Below, piece by piece: positions 23,978 to 32,690 of a DNA stretch of 49,532 nucleotides (positions are counted from its first letter, which is position 1; each line of letters opens with the position of its first letter). The notes beneath the pieces are model-generated. The model saw nothing but the letters and a program-made list of their open reading frames with translations, did no database searches and was not told the DNA's origin. The stretch comes from Gemmatimonadota bacterium (GTDB taxonomy: Bacteria; Gemmatimonadota; Gemmatimonadetes; Longimicrobiales; Gaopeijiaceae): the NCBI GenBank assembly GCA_022826005.1, contig JAJDVT010000127.1, forward strand, positions 1 through 49,532, given 5' to 3'. Both the position numbers and the translations under genes were made by a program.

Positions 23978-25986
23978 GCCGCGGCCATGGAGCCCGGGGC
24001 GCGGCCCGCACGATTCGCATACGCCGGCGGCTGCTTCTCGTCGGGTGGCTGGTCATTGCGGGTGTGATGGTCGCCCGCTCGGCGGAGGTCCAGATCGTGG
24101 AGCGGACGGCCTGGGCGCAGGACGCCGTCAGGCAGCACCAGACTACCCGCGGCGTGCCCGCCCCGAGGGGCCGGATCCTGGACCGGAACGGTGGCGAGCT
24201 CGCCGTCAGCCACTGGAGGGCGACGGTGGGGGTGGCGCCGAACGAGATCCGCGACCGGGGTGCGGCGGAGGCGGCGCTGGTGGAGGAGCTCGGGGTGCGG
24301 ACCCAGACCGCCGCGCGCGTGTCCGACCCGACACGGGAGTGGAATGTCGTCCCGGGACGCTATTCCATGACCCAGGTCGCCGGACTGCGCGGGTTGCCTG
24401 GAATCCACATCCAGGGCGAGCTGAAACGCCTGTATCCCCGCGAGACGCTGGCCCGAGGATTGCTTGGAACCATTCAGGACGGGGTCGGAGCGGGTGGCAT
24501 CGAGCAGGCCATGGACACGGTCCTGGCGGGCCGGGCCGGACGCGACCTGGTCGCGCGGGACAGCCGCGGCCGGGAGATCCCGGGGCAGGTGGTGACGGTG
24601 GAGCCGCCCCAGCCGGGCCGGGACATCGTCCTGACCATCGACCAGGACCTGCAGGCGATCGCGGAGGAGATGCTGGCTGTGGCGCTGGACAGCACCGGGG
24701 CGCGCGGAGGCGACATCGTCGTGACCGATCCGATGACGGGCGAGATCCTGGCGATGGCCTCTATCGCCGAGGGTTCAACCGCGGCGCTCTCGGCTGTCAA
24801 CACGACCTTCGAGCCCGGTTCGACCATCAAGCCCTTCGTCACCGTGGCGCTGCTGCGGCACGGGCTGGTATCGCTCGGCGACTCGGTTGACACCGAGGGC
24901 GGCCGCTGGGAGGTGAACGGGCGCGTGATCACCGACATCGGACGGGGCGGATGGATGACGCTCCGGGACGTGATCCGGCGGTCCTCCAACGTGGGGATCG
25001 CGAAGTTCGCGAGCCGTCTCAGCGAGGGACAGCAGTACACGGCGCTCAGGGACTTCGGCTTCGGAACGCCGACGGGCATCCCCCTGCCCGGAGAGGTGGC
25101 GGGAGTCCTGCGCAGGCCCGAGCTGTGGACCGAACAGTCTCAGCATTCGCTGGCCATCGGGTACGAACTCGCGGCCACGTCGCTGCAGATGGCGATGGCT
25201 CTCGGCGCCGTCGCAAACGGCGGACTCCTGATGGAGCCCCGGCTGATCAGGGAGATCAGGGAACACGACGGCGATCCCGTGAGATTCGGCCAGCCGAGGG
25301 TGATTCGGCAGGTGGCGCCCGAAAGCGTGACCCGGTCCCTCATGCCGGTCCTCGCCGACGTGGTGGACAGCGGCACCGCGACCCGCGCCCGCATGGCCTA
25401 TTTCAAGGTGGCCGGCAAGACCGCCACGACCCGGGCCACGGGCACGGACGGCCGCTACGAGGACGGTGCCTACTACGCCTCCTTCGGCGCCTCCTTCCCG
25501 GCCGAAAACCCACAGCTCCTCTTCTTCGTCAGACTCGACCGTCCCGAGGGCGACTACTACGGCGGCGCAACCGCCGCCCCGGTCACTCTCGCGGTGCTGG
25601 AATCGCTCCTCTCGGCGCGCCAGTCGCCGATCGACAGGCTGGCGCTGGTGCGCTCGCAGCGGGAGCCGTTCGCGCCGCCGTCGGCCACCCCCATGGTGCG
25701 CTTCGCCGTTGCGACCGATCCGGTGGAGCTGGAGCCCGGCGCGCGGGAAGCGGACCGGGGCGACGTGGGCGCTCCCGGCCGGCTGGACCCGGTCGCGGAT
25801 GCGCAGCCCGCGATGAGCGTGCCCGATCTGCAGGGCGCGTCCGCCCGGGTCGCGCTGCGCCGCCTCCACAAGATGGGCCTGCGGGTCAGGCTTGAAGGCG
25901 GCGGAACGGTGACGGCGACATACCCCGCGGCGGGGATGCCGGTTGTCGCGGGCGACACGATCGTTGTGGTGGGGCGGGGGAGGTGA
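23974..25986 (+). CDS. ftsI: Peptidoglycan D,D-transpeptidase FtsI (PBP3-like) with C-terminal PASTA domain
   Basis: 670 residues from GTG 23974, overlapping the ftsL stop (GTGA). One N-terminal transmembrane helix (LLLVGWLVIAGVMVA), a dimerisation domain starting RGRILDRNGGELAVS, and the transpeptidase domain with Ser283 in FEPGSTIKP and SSN at 337-339. The third motif, normally KTG, reads Lys482-Thr483-Ala484 (AGKTATTRA). The last 60 residues form one PASTA domain (VPDLQGASARVALRRL), which is common in many phyla but absent from E. coli FtsI. It crosslinks septal peptidoglycan in the periplasm with FtsW. Confidence 0.93.
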   Translation: MSRGHGARGAARTIRIRRRLLLVGWLVIAGVMVARSAEVQIVERTAWAQDAVRQHQTTRGVPAPRGRILDRNGGELAVSHWRATVGVAPNEIRDRGAAEAALVEELGVRTQTAARVSDPTREWNVVPGRYSMTQVAGLRGLPGIHIQGELKRLYPRETLARGLLGTIQDGVGAGGIEQAMDTVLAGRAGRDLVARDSRGREIPGQVVTVEPPQPGRDIVLTIDQDLQAIAEEMLAVALDSTGARGGDIVVTDPMTGEILAMASIAEGSTAALSAVNTTFEPGSTIKPFVTVALLRHGLVSLGDSVDTEGGRWEVNGRVITDIGRGGWMTLRDVIRRSSNVGIAKFASRLSEGQQYTALRDFGFGTPTGIPLPGEVAGVLRRPELWTEQSQHSLAIGYELAATSLQMAMALGAVANGGLLMEPRLIREIREHDGDPVRFGQPRVIRQVAPESVTRSLMPVLADVVDSGTATRARMAYFKVAGKTATTRATGTDGRYEDGAYYASFGASFPAENPQLLFFVRLDRPEGDYYGGATAAPVTLAVLESLLSARQSPIDRLALVRSQREPFAPPSATPMVRFAVATDPVELEPGAREADRGDVGAPGRLDPVADAQPAMSVPDLQGASARVALRRLHKMGLRVRLEGGGTVTATYPAAGMPVVAGDTIVVVGRGR

Positions 25987-27464
25987 CCGTGTCCGTCGCA
26001 CGAATCGTGTCCGCGCTGGAAGACGCGGGGGTCGCCCTGCAGGGGGTGGCGCCGGAAGGCGCGCGTCTGGACGCTCTCATGGTGAGTGGGGTGCAGCAGG
26101 ACTCGCGGGTGGTGGCTCGGGGGGATCTCTTCGTGGCCTGGGCCGGTGCATCCCGGGACGCGCACGACTACCTGGGCGCGGCCGCTGCCGCCGGTGCCCG
26201 CGCCGCGATCGTGGAACGGGCGGTCGCGGGGACGGGAATCCCCCAGCTCCAGGTCGACAATGCCCGCCTGGCCGCCGCCGTGGCCGCCGGGTTCGTCGCG
26301 GGGTCGCCGTGGCCCGGTCTTCGCACCGCGGGCGTCACCGGGACGAACGGCAAGACCACCACGGCGCTGCTGCTGCGGGGCCTGCTGGCGCGCGAGGGAC
26401 CGGCCGCGGCGATCGGCACCTTGGGCGTGGTCGGTCCGGAAGGGCGGATCCGGGAGGACACCGGGCTCACCACCCCCGGGCCGGTGCGGGTCGCAGGGCT
26501 GGTCTCCGAACTGGTTCGCGCGGGCATGGACAGCGTGGTGATCGAGACATCTTCGCATGCGCTGGACCAGTACCGCCTCGATGGCGTGCGCTTCGACGTG
26601 ATGGCGTTCACGAACCTCACACGTGACCATCTGGACTATCACGGCACCTTCGAGCGCTACCTCGCCGCGAAGGCCCGCCTCCTCGAACTCGGCAGGGAGG
26701 GTGCTACGGCGGTGATCAACGCGGACGACCCCGCCTGGGCGGCGCTGCGCCCGCGCGGCCCGGTCCTCACCTACGGCACCGGTGACGGGGCGGACCTGCG
26801 GGCGCTGGGGCTCCGGCTTACCGCGCGCGGCACCCGCTTCGACCTGACGGCGGGGGGAACGCGCGTCCCGGTGACGCTGGCCCTGCCCGGGCGATTCAAT
26901 GTCTACAACGCGCTCTGCGCCGCAGCCTGCGCCCTCGCGCTCGGCCACAGGCTGGAGGCCATCGCCGAAGGGCTGGGCGAAGCCTCGCCGGTGCCGGGAC
27001 GGCTGGAGCGGATCGCGAACGAGCCCTTCGACGTGCTGGTCGACTTCGCCCACACCCCCGACGCCCTGGACCAGGTCGCCGGGACGCTCAGGGCGCTGGT
27101 TGAAGGGCGGCTCATCGTCGTCTTCGGCGCCGGCGGGGACCGCGACCCCACCAAACGGCCCGAGATGGGGGCGGCCGTCGCGCGGCACGCGGACATCGCG
27201 GTCGTCACCTCCGACAACCCGCGGACGGAGGACCCGGCGGCCATAGTCGCACAGGTCGCCCGCGGCGTCTCCGGGTGCGGCTCGATCGAGATCGTCGACC
27301 GGGAGGAGGCCATCCGCTGGGCGCTGCACCGGGCGCGGCCGGGAGACGCGGTGCTGCTCGCTGGGAAGGGGCACGAGGCCTACCAGATCGTCGGCGCCGA
27401 GAAGCGCCCCTTCGACGAGCGCCGCATCGTGCAGGAACTCCTCGCGGCGGGGAGGGACGGATGA
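25983..27464 (+). CDS. murE: UDP-N-acetylmuramoyl-tripeptide synthetase MurE (meso-DAP type)
   Basis: 493 residues from GTG 25983, overlapping ftsI (GTGA). It adds the third peptide residue to UDP-MurNAc-dipeptide. The ATP-binding GVTGTNGKTTT is near residue 115, the conserved ETSSHALDQYRL and NLTRDHLDYHG follow, and the C-terminal DNPRTEDP matches the DNPR motif that recognises meso-diaminopimelate, so the wall is probably A1-gamma DAP type. It is close to the family length of about 490. murF starts inside its stop (ATGA). Confidence 0.96.
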   Translation: MTVSVARIVSALEDAGVALQGVAPEGARLDALMVSGVQQDSRVVARGDLFVAWAGASRDAHDYLGAAAAAGARAAIVERAVAGTGIPQLQVDNARLAAAVAAGFVAGSPWPGLRTAGVTGTNGKTTTALLLRGLLAREGPAAAIGTLGVVGPEGRIREDTGLTTPGPVRVAGLVSELVRAGMDSVVIETSSHALDQYRLDGVRFDVMAFTNLTRDHLDYHGTFERYLAAKARLLELGREGATAVINADDPAWAALRPRGPVLTYGTGDGADLRALGLRLTARGTRFDLTAGGTRVPVTLALPGRFNVYNALCAAACALALGHRLEAIAEGLGEASPVPGRLERIANEPFDVLVDFAHTPDALDQVAGTLRALVEGRLIVVFGAGGDRDPTKRPEMGAAVARHADIAVVTSDNPRTEDPAAIVAQVARGVSGCGSIEIVDREEAIRWALHRARPGDAVLLAGKGHEAYQIVGAEKRPFDERRIVQELLAAGRDG

Positions 27465-28933
27465 TGCCCGCCACCTTCCGCTGGACGGACGCCCTGGTCC
27501 GCCGGGCGCTCGCCCTGCCGAACGACGGCCCCACCGGCGCGCCCGACCCCGCCCGCGCCTACGAGGGCGTCTCCACCGACACCCGCACGCTGCGGCCCGG
27601 CGATGTCTTCGTGGCACTCCGGGGCGAGCGCTTCGACGGCCACGACTTCATCGCGCGGGCGGTCGAGTCCGGCTGCGGGGCGGTCGTCGCCGACCACGAT
27701 CCCGGAGAGTGCCCGGTCCCCGTCTACTGCGTCTCCGACACCCTGAAGGCACTCGGCGACCTCGCCCTCCACCGGCGCCGCCGGGCGGCCGTCCCGGTCG
27801 TGGGCATCACCGGCTCGTCAGGGAAGACGACCGTCAAGGATTTCGCCCTCGGCGCGCTGGCGGGCACGCACCGGGCGCACGGCACGGAGGCCAACCTCAA
27901 CAACCGCGTCGGCGCCCCGCTGACCATCCTCTCGATGCCGGAGACCGCCACCGCCCTGGTGCTGGAGATGGGCACCAACGAGCCCGGCGAGATCGCCGAG
28001 CTGGCCCGCATCGCGCACCCCACGGCCGGGGTCGTCACCACCGTCTCCGAGACGCACATCGAACGCCTCGGCGACCTCGGCGGCGTCCTTGACGAAAAGC
28101 TGGACCTGCTCCGCGCGGTCGCCGCGGGGGGGAGCGCAGTAGCCGCGGGGGGCCTGGCCGCGGGCCGCGCCGCGCCCCTCCCGGGAGCTGCCATCGTCGG
28201 CGACGATCCCGCCGAACTGCCCCCCGCCGCGCGGAAGGTCCACCCGGCCGTGTCGGTCGCCGGCTGGTCCACCGCGGCGGACCCGGACCTCCGTCCCCGC
28301 TCCCCCCGCCCCCGCGCGGACGGAACCTGGACCTTCACCTGGATGGGCCACCCGGTGACGCTACGGATCCCGGGCGCGCACAACGTCCACAACGCGCTGC
28401 TCGCGCTCGCGATTGCGCGCCTCCTGGGCGTGCCCCCCGCCGGCGCGGCCGCGGGAATCTCCTCGGTCGGCCCCGGCGCCATGCGCGGCGAGGTGCGGCG
28501 CTCCGGAGCCCTCACCCTCCTGGTGGACTGCTACAACGCCAACGCGGCGGGGGTCGCGGCAGCCGTCACCACCCTGGAGGGCATGGCCGCCGGAGGAGGC
28601 CGTCGCGTCGCCGTGCTCGGGACCATGCTGGAGCTCGGCGAGCGCTCCGGAGCCATCCATCGCGAGGCCCTCGCCCGGGCGCTGCGCGCGGGGATCGACC
28701 GCTACGTCCTCACCGGCGCCTTCGCCCGCGCAGCCACGGAGCTCGCGGACGCCCGCGCCGCGCTCGCCGACGAGCGCGTCCACCTCGTGCCCGACATCGG
28801 CGAGCTGGCCGACCGTCTCCCCGAACTCGTCGGCCCCCGCGACACCATCCTGCTGAAGGCGTCGCGCGGGGTGCGCCTTGAACGCGCCATCCCGGTGTTG
28901 GAGTCGCTCGGGGGCGGGGAGCGGGACGCCTGA
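27461..28933 (+). CDS. murF: UDP-N-acetylmuramoyl-tripeptide--D-alanyl-D-alanine ligase MurF
   Basis: 490 residues from ATG 27461, with GGAGGGACGG just before it. It joins D-Ala-D-Ala to the UDP-MurNAc tripeptide. Features: DTRTLRPGDVFVALRGERFDGH in the N-terminal domain, P-loop ITGSSGKTTVKD, NNRVGAPLTIL, EMGTNEPGEI and DCYNANAAG, all family hallmarks. An Ala/Gly-rich insertion (about residues 222-245, GGSAVAAGGLAAGRA) is unusual. The D-Ala-D-Ala ligase itself (ddl) is not in the window. mraY starts on the last base of the stop. Confidence 0.95.
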   Translation: MMPATFRWTDALVRRALALPNDGPTGAPDPARAYEGVSTDTRTLRPGDVFVALRGERFDGHDFIARAVESGCGAVVADHDPGECPVPVYCVSDTLKALGDLALHRRRRAAVPVVGITGSSGKTTVKDFALGALAGTHRAHGTEANLNNRVGAPLTILSMPETATALVLEMGTNEPGEIAELARIAHPTAGVVTTVSETHIERLGDLGGVLDEKLDLLRAVAAGGSAVAAGGLAAGRAAPLPGAAIVGDDPAELPPAARKVHPAVSVAGWSTAADPDLRPRSPRPRADGTWTFTWMGHPVTLRIPGAHNVHNALLALAIARLLGVPPAGAAAGISSVGPGAMRGEVRRSGALTLLVDCYNANAAGVAAAVTTLEGMAAGGGRRVAVLGTMLELGERSGAIHREALARALRAGIDRYVLTGAFARAATELADARAALADERVHLVPDIGELADRLPELVGPRDTILLKASRGVRLERAIPVLESLGGGERDA

Positions 28934-30039
28934 TGCTCTACCACCTGCTGCCGAACCTCGAGGATGTCCACATCATCTTCAACCTCTTCAACTACATCAC
29001 CGTCCGCTCGGCGGGGGCGATGGCCACGGGCCTGATCCTCACCCTCCTTCTCGGGCGTCCCGTGATCGAGTGGCTGAAGCGGAAGGACATCGTGGACGTC
29101 CCGCGGTCGAAGCTGGCCGAAACTCCCCCCGGCGACCGCAAGGCGAACATGGGCGGGGTGCTCATCGTCGGGGTCGTCACCCTGGCGACGCTGCTCTGGG
29201 CGGACCTGGCCAACCCGTACGCCGTGACCGGGCTCGTCGTCATGCTCTGGATGGGCGGCCTCGGCTTCCTGGACGACTACCTCAAGGTCGTGCGCGGGTC
29301 GCCGCGCGGGCTGGTGCAGGCGTGGAAGTGGGCGGGCTCGCTGCTGCTGGCGCTGGCGCTGGGACTCTACCTGCTGAACTGGGCCCCGCCCGCGCCGGCA
29401 GGCCCCACCACCACCAACCTTCCGCTCTTCGACGAGTGGCTGCTGGTCTTCACCCCCTGGGCCTACCTGGTGTGGGTGACGGTGGTCATCAACGGCTCGA
29501 CCCACGCGATGAACATGACCGACGGTCTCGACGGGCTGGCGCCGGGACTGGCCGCGATCGCCATGGCCACCTTCGGCGTCTTCGCATACGTGATCGGGCG
29601 GGTCGACACCTCGGCCTACCTGGGACTCCTCTACCTGCCCGGCGCCGGGGAGCTGGCCGTCTTCGCGGCCGCGGTCACCGGCACCGTCCTCGGATTCCTC
29701 TGGTTCAACGCCCAGCCGGCCCGCGTGATCATGGGCGACACGGGCTCGCTCGCCCTGGGCGGGGCGCTCGGCGGGATCGCGGTACTCCTCAAGGCCGAAC
29801 TGCTGCTTCTGGCCGTCGGCGGCGTCTTCGCCGCGGAGGCGGCCTCGGTGATCATCCAGACGCGGTACTTCAAATACACAAAACGGCGCCACGGCGAAGG
29901 CCGTCGCGTCTTCAGGTGCGCTCCGATCCATCATCACTTCCAGATGCTGGGTTGGAGGAACGAACAGATCGTGGTCCGGTTCTGGATCCTGGGAATCCTC
30001 TGCGCAATGGTCGGCTTCGCCACGCTCAAGCTGCGATGA
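28933..30039 (+). CDS. mraY: Phospho-N-acetylmuramoyl-pentapeptide-transferase MraY
   Basis: 368 residues, about ten transmembrane helices. It makes lipid I at the inner membrane from UDP-MurNAc-pentapeptide and undecaprenyl phosphate. Conserved catalytic segments: GLGFLDDYLKV with the Asp pair, NMTDGLDGLA, MGDTGSLALGG and the cytoplasmic APIHHHFQMLGW. The ATG shares an A with the murF TGA. murD begins inside its own stop (ATGA). Confidence 0.97.
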   Translation: MLYHLLPNLEDVHIIFNLFNYITVRSAGAMATGLILTLLLGRPVIEWLKRKDIVDVPRSKLAETPPGDRKANMGGVLIVGVVTLATLLWADLANPYAVTGLVVMLWMGGLGFLDDYLKVVRGSPRGLVQAWKWAGSLLLALALGLYLLNWAPPAPAGPTTTNLPLFDEWLLVFTPWAYLVWVTVVINGSTHAMNMTDGLDGLAPGLAAIAMATFGVFAYVIGRVDTSAYLGLLYLPGAGELAVFAAAVTGTVLGFLWFNAQPARVIMGDTGSLALGGALGGIAVLLKAELLLLAVGGVFAAEAASVIIQTRYFKYTKRRHGEGRRVFRCAPIHHHFQMLGWRNEQIVVRFWILGILCAMVGFATLKLR

Positions 30040-31451
30040 GGCCGGAGACCGGGAGACAGGAAAGGGTCGCAATAATCGGGTTGGGTGCCAGCGGAGAGGC
30101 CGCTGCCCACCTGGCTCTGGCGAAAGGAGCGAGAGTTCATGTCACGGATTCGAAGAGCGAGAACCCAGTTGCAGCTCGTGGAGCCGCTCTCCGGGCCCTC
30201 GGAGCCGATGTCCGCCTCGGCGGGCACGACGTCGAGAGGATCGCCGCGGCCCGCACCGTCGTCGTCAGCCCGGGCATCGCGCCGGGAGCGCCCGTCCTCG
30301 CCGCTCTGCGAGCTCGGGGCGTCCGTTGGGTATCGGAACCTGAATTCGCCAGCCGGTTCATCACTGGTCCACTGACCGTCGTGACCGGGACCAACGGGAA
30401 GACCACCACCGCCGCGCTCTGCGCCCACCTGCTGTGCGCGGGCGGGGTCAACGCGGCCCTCGGGGGGAACATCGGCGGCGGCCTCGGCCCGCCTGCGTCC
30501 GCGCTGGCGATGATGGAGCCCGCCCCGGAGCGCATCGTGCTCGAGCTGTCCTCCTTCCAGCTGGCCGACATCCGGGACCTCACCCCCGACGTGGGAGTGA
30601 TGACCAACCTCGGGGTCGACCACATGGACCGCTACCCGTCGGTCGAGGCGTACCACCGCGACAAGCGGCGCCTCTTCGAGGCCGGGGACGAGCACGCGAC
30701 GTGGGTGGTCAACGCCGACGACGCGGCCGTGATGGCGATGGCCCGGGGCCGCCCGGGCACGCACCTCGCGTTCTCGCTGGAGGGGGAGGCGGGCGCGGGA
30801 GCCTTACCCGTAGACGGCGGAGCGTTCCTGGCGGGCGGGGACCTTTTTCTCGCGCGCGCGGGCGAGCCGCCCCGGCAGGTGGCCCGGACCGGCGACCTCC
30901 GGCTGCTGGGACGCCACAACGTCGCCAATGCGCTGGCGGCGATCGCCGCGGCGGCCGCGTCCGGGGCGCCGAGGGGGCGGGAGGCCGCCGGGCTCGGGGA
31001 CTTCGCGCCGCTCCCGCACCGCCTCGAGCCGGTGGGGACCGTGCGGGGCGTGCGCTGGGTGAACGACTCGAAGGCGACCAACGTGGCCGCGGCGGCCAGC
31101 GCGCTGGCAAGCCTCGAGGGCCCCATCGTGCTGCTCGCCGGCGGGACCGACAAGGGAGAGGACTTTCGCGGCCTGCTCCCCGTGCTGGAGGGGCGGGCGC
31201 GCGCCGTGGTGGCGTATGGGGATGCGGGCGCGCGGGTGGCGGCGGAGGTGGGGGGCGGGGTGCCGGTGAAGCGCGTCGGCGGCCCCTTCGCGGAGGTGGT
31301 GGCCGCGGCGCGCGCGCTGGCCCGGCCGGGCGACACGGTTCTGCTCGCGCCGGCGTGTTCCAGCTTCGACATGTTCGACGACTACCAGCACCGGGGGGAC
31401 GCCTTCCGCGCGCTGGCGGCAGCCGCGCGGGCGGTGGAGGGGGCGGGGTGA
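30036..31451 (+). CDS. murD: UDP-N-acetylmuramoylalanine--D-glutamate ligase MurD
   Basis: 471 residues from ATG 30036, which overlaps the mraY stop. It adds D-glutamate to UDP-MurNAc-L-Ala. Visible: the N-terminal Rossmann VAIIGLGASGEAAA, ATP-binding VVTGTNGKTTTAALC near residue 115, LELSSFQLADI, NLGVDHMDRYPS and the C-terminal VNDSKATNVAAA and LAGGTDKGEDF. Codon use and GC content match its neighbours. The start is chosen for the Rossmann motif, since the frame stays open far upstream across mraY. Confidence 0.95.
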   Translation: MRPETGRQERVAIIGLGASGEAAAHLALAKGARVHVTDSKSENPVAARGAALRALGADVRLGGHDVERIAAARTVVVSPGIAPGAPVLAALRARGVRWVSEPEFASRFITGPLTVVTGTNGKTTTAALCAHLLCAGGVNAALGGNIGGGLGPPASALAMMEPAPERIVLELSSFQLADIRDLTPDVGVMTNLGVDHMDRYPSVEAYHRDKRRLFEAGDEHATWVVNADDAAVMAMARGRPGTHLAFSLEGEAGAGALPVDGGAFLAGGDLFLARAGEPPRQVARTGDLRLLGRHNVANALAAIAAAAASGAPRGREAAGLGDFAPLPHRLEPVGTVRGVRWVNDSKATNVAAAASALASLEGPIVLLAGGTDKGEDFRGLLPVLEGRARAVVAYGDAGARVAAEVGGGVPVKRVGGPFAEVVAAARALARPGDTVLLAPACSSFDMFDDYQHRGDAFRALAAAARAVEGAG

Positions 31452-32689
31452 GCCGCACCTTCGCGGGGGCCTGGGGACGCCGTCCGAGGGGGAAACGGGG
31501 TGCGTGGGCCGTCGATGTTGCCAAGCACGTTCCCCGTTCGCTCCCCGAGACGGGCCTGGGCCGGGGCTGGGAGGCCGCGATGATCATGGCGATCACGGTG
31601 GCGCTTCTCCTCTTCGGCCTCCTCTCCCTGCACAGTGCCAGTTCGGTGATGGCGGAGCGCGGCGACCTCCCGCACTACCACTACGTCGCCCGCCAGGGGA
31701 CCGGTGTGGTTCTGGGACTGGCGGTGATGCTCGCCTTCCGCAGTCTCCCGACCGGTTGGCTCGCCCGCCTCGCCCCCCACATGATGATCGGCACCCTGCT
31801 GCTGCTCGCCGTGGTCGTGCTGCCCTTCACCGAAGCGATCGCCCCGGAGGTCAACGGGGCCCGCCGGTGGATCCGGGTTCCGGGGGTGACGGTGCAGCCG
31901 TCGGACCTGGCCAAGGTCGCCGTGCTGGTGTGGACGGCCGCCCTCGCCACGCGCAAGCGGCATCTGATCGGCAGGCTGGGCCGCGGCCTGGCGCCGTTCC
32001 TGGTGGGATGGGGGGCGATCGCGGCCCTGATCCTGCTTGAGCCGGACACCTCCACCGCGTGCCTGATCGTCGCGCTGGGGATCGTGATCGTATTCGCGGC
32101 CGGCGCGCGGATCGGGCACTTCGTCCTCCTGGGCGTCGCGGCGCTTCCCCTTATGGTCCCGGTGCTCAAGGCCGGCTACCGCGGTGCGCGCTGGGAAGCG
32201 CTCTTCCTCGATCCCGGCGTTGTGGCGGAGGGCTCGTCCTTCCAGAGCTACCAGAGCCTGGTGGCCATCGGCTCCGGGGGCGTGACCGGGGTCGGGTTCG
32301 GGGCCGGGCGCCAGAAGTTCGGCTTCCTGCCGGAGGCCCACAACGACTTCATCTTCGCGATGATCGGCGAAGAGTGGGGATTCGCGGGAGCGCTGGTCCT
32401 CATCCTCTGCTACCTCGCGCTGATCGCGATCGCCTTCCGGGTCGCCCGCCGCGCCAGAGACTTCTTCGGGGAGCTGCTCGCGGTGGGGGTCGCTTCGCTG
32501 ATCGGGCTGCAGGCCTTCATCCACATCGGTGTCGGCCTTGGGGTATTCCCGGCGACGGGGCTGTCGCTTCCCTTCGTCTCCTTCGGCCGGACCAACCTGA
32601 TCGCGATGCTCGCCGCGGTGGGCATCCTTCTGGCCGTCGCCCGGGAGGCGCCGGAGGGGCGCTCCGAGCGGGCTTCGGTGGAGGGCTAG
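31448..32689 (+). CDS. ftsW: Peptidoglycan polymerase FtsW (SEDS family)
   Basis: 413 residues from GTG 31448, overlapping murD (GTGA). About ten transmembrane helices. FtsW is the septal glycosyltransferase that works with FtsI. Conserved features: GARRWI in the periplasmic/cytosolic loop, QPSDLAKVAVLVW, EPDTSTACLI with the SEDS Glu/Asp, and LPEAHNDFIFAMIGEEWGF. The late motif usually written PF(I/V)SYGGSS reads PFVSFGRTNL here. murG follows after one base. RodA is a possible alternative by sequence, but position in the cluster favours FtsW. Confidence 0.92.
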   Translation: MSRTFAGAWGRRPRGKRGAWAVDVAKHVPRSLPETGLGRGWEAAMIMAITVALLLFGLLSLHSASSVMAERGDLPHYHYVARQGTGVVLGLAVMLAFRSLPTGWLARLAPHMMIGTLLLLAVVVLPFTEAIAPEVNGARRWIRVPGVTVQPSDLAKVAVLVWTAALATRKRHLIGRLGRGLAPFLVGWGAIAALILLEPDTSTACLIVALGIVIVFAAGARIGHFVLLGVAALPLMVPVLKAGYRGARWEALFLDPGVVAEGSSFQSYQSLVAIGSGGVTGVGFGAGRQKFGFLPEAHNDFIFAMIGEEWGFAGALVLILCYLALIAIAFRVARRARDFFGELLAVGVASLIGLQAFIHIGVGLGVFPATGLSLPFVSFGRTNLIAMLAAVGILLAVAREAPEGRSERASVEG

Positions 32690-32690
32690 A

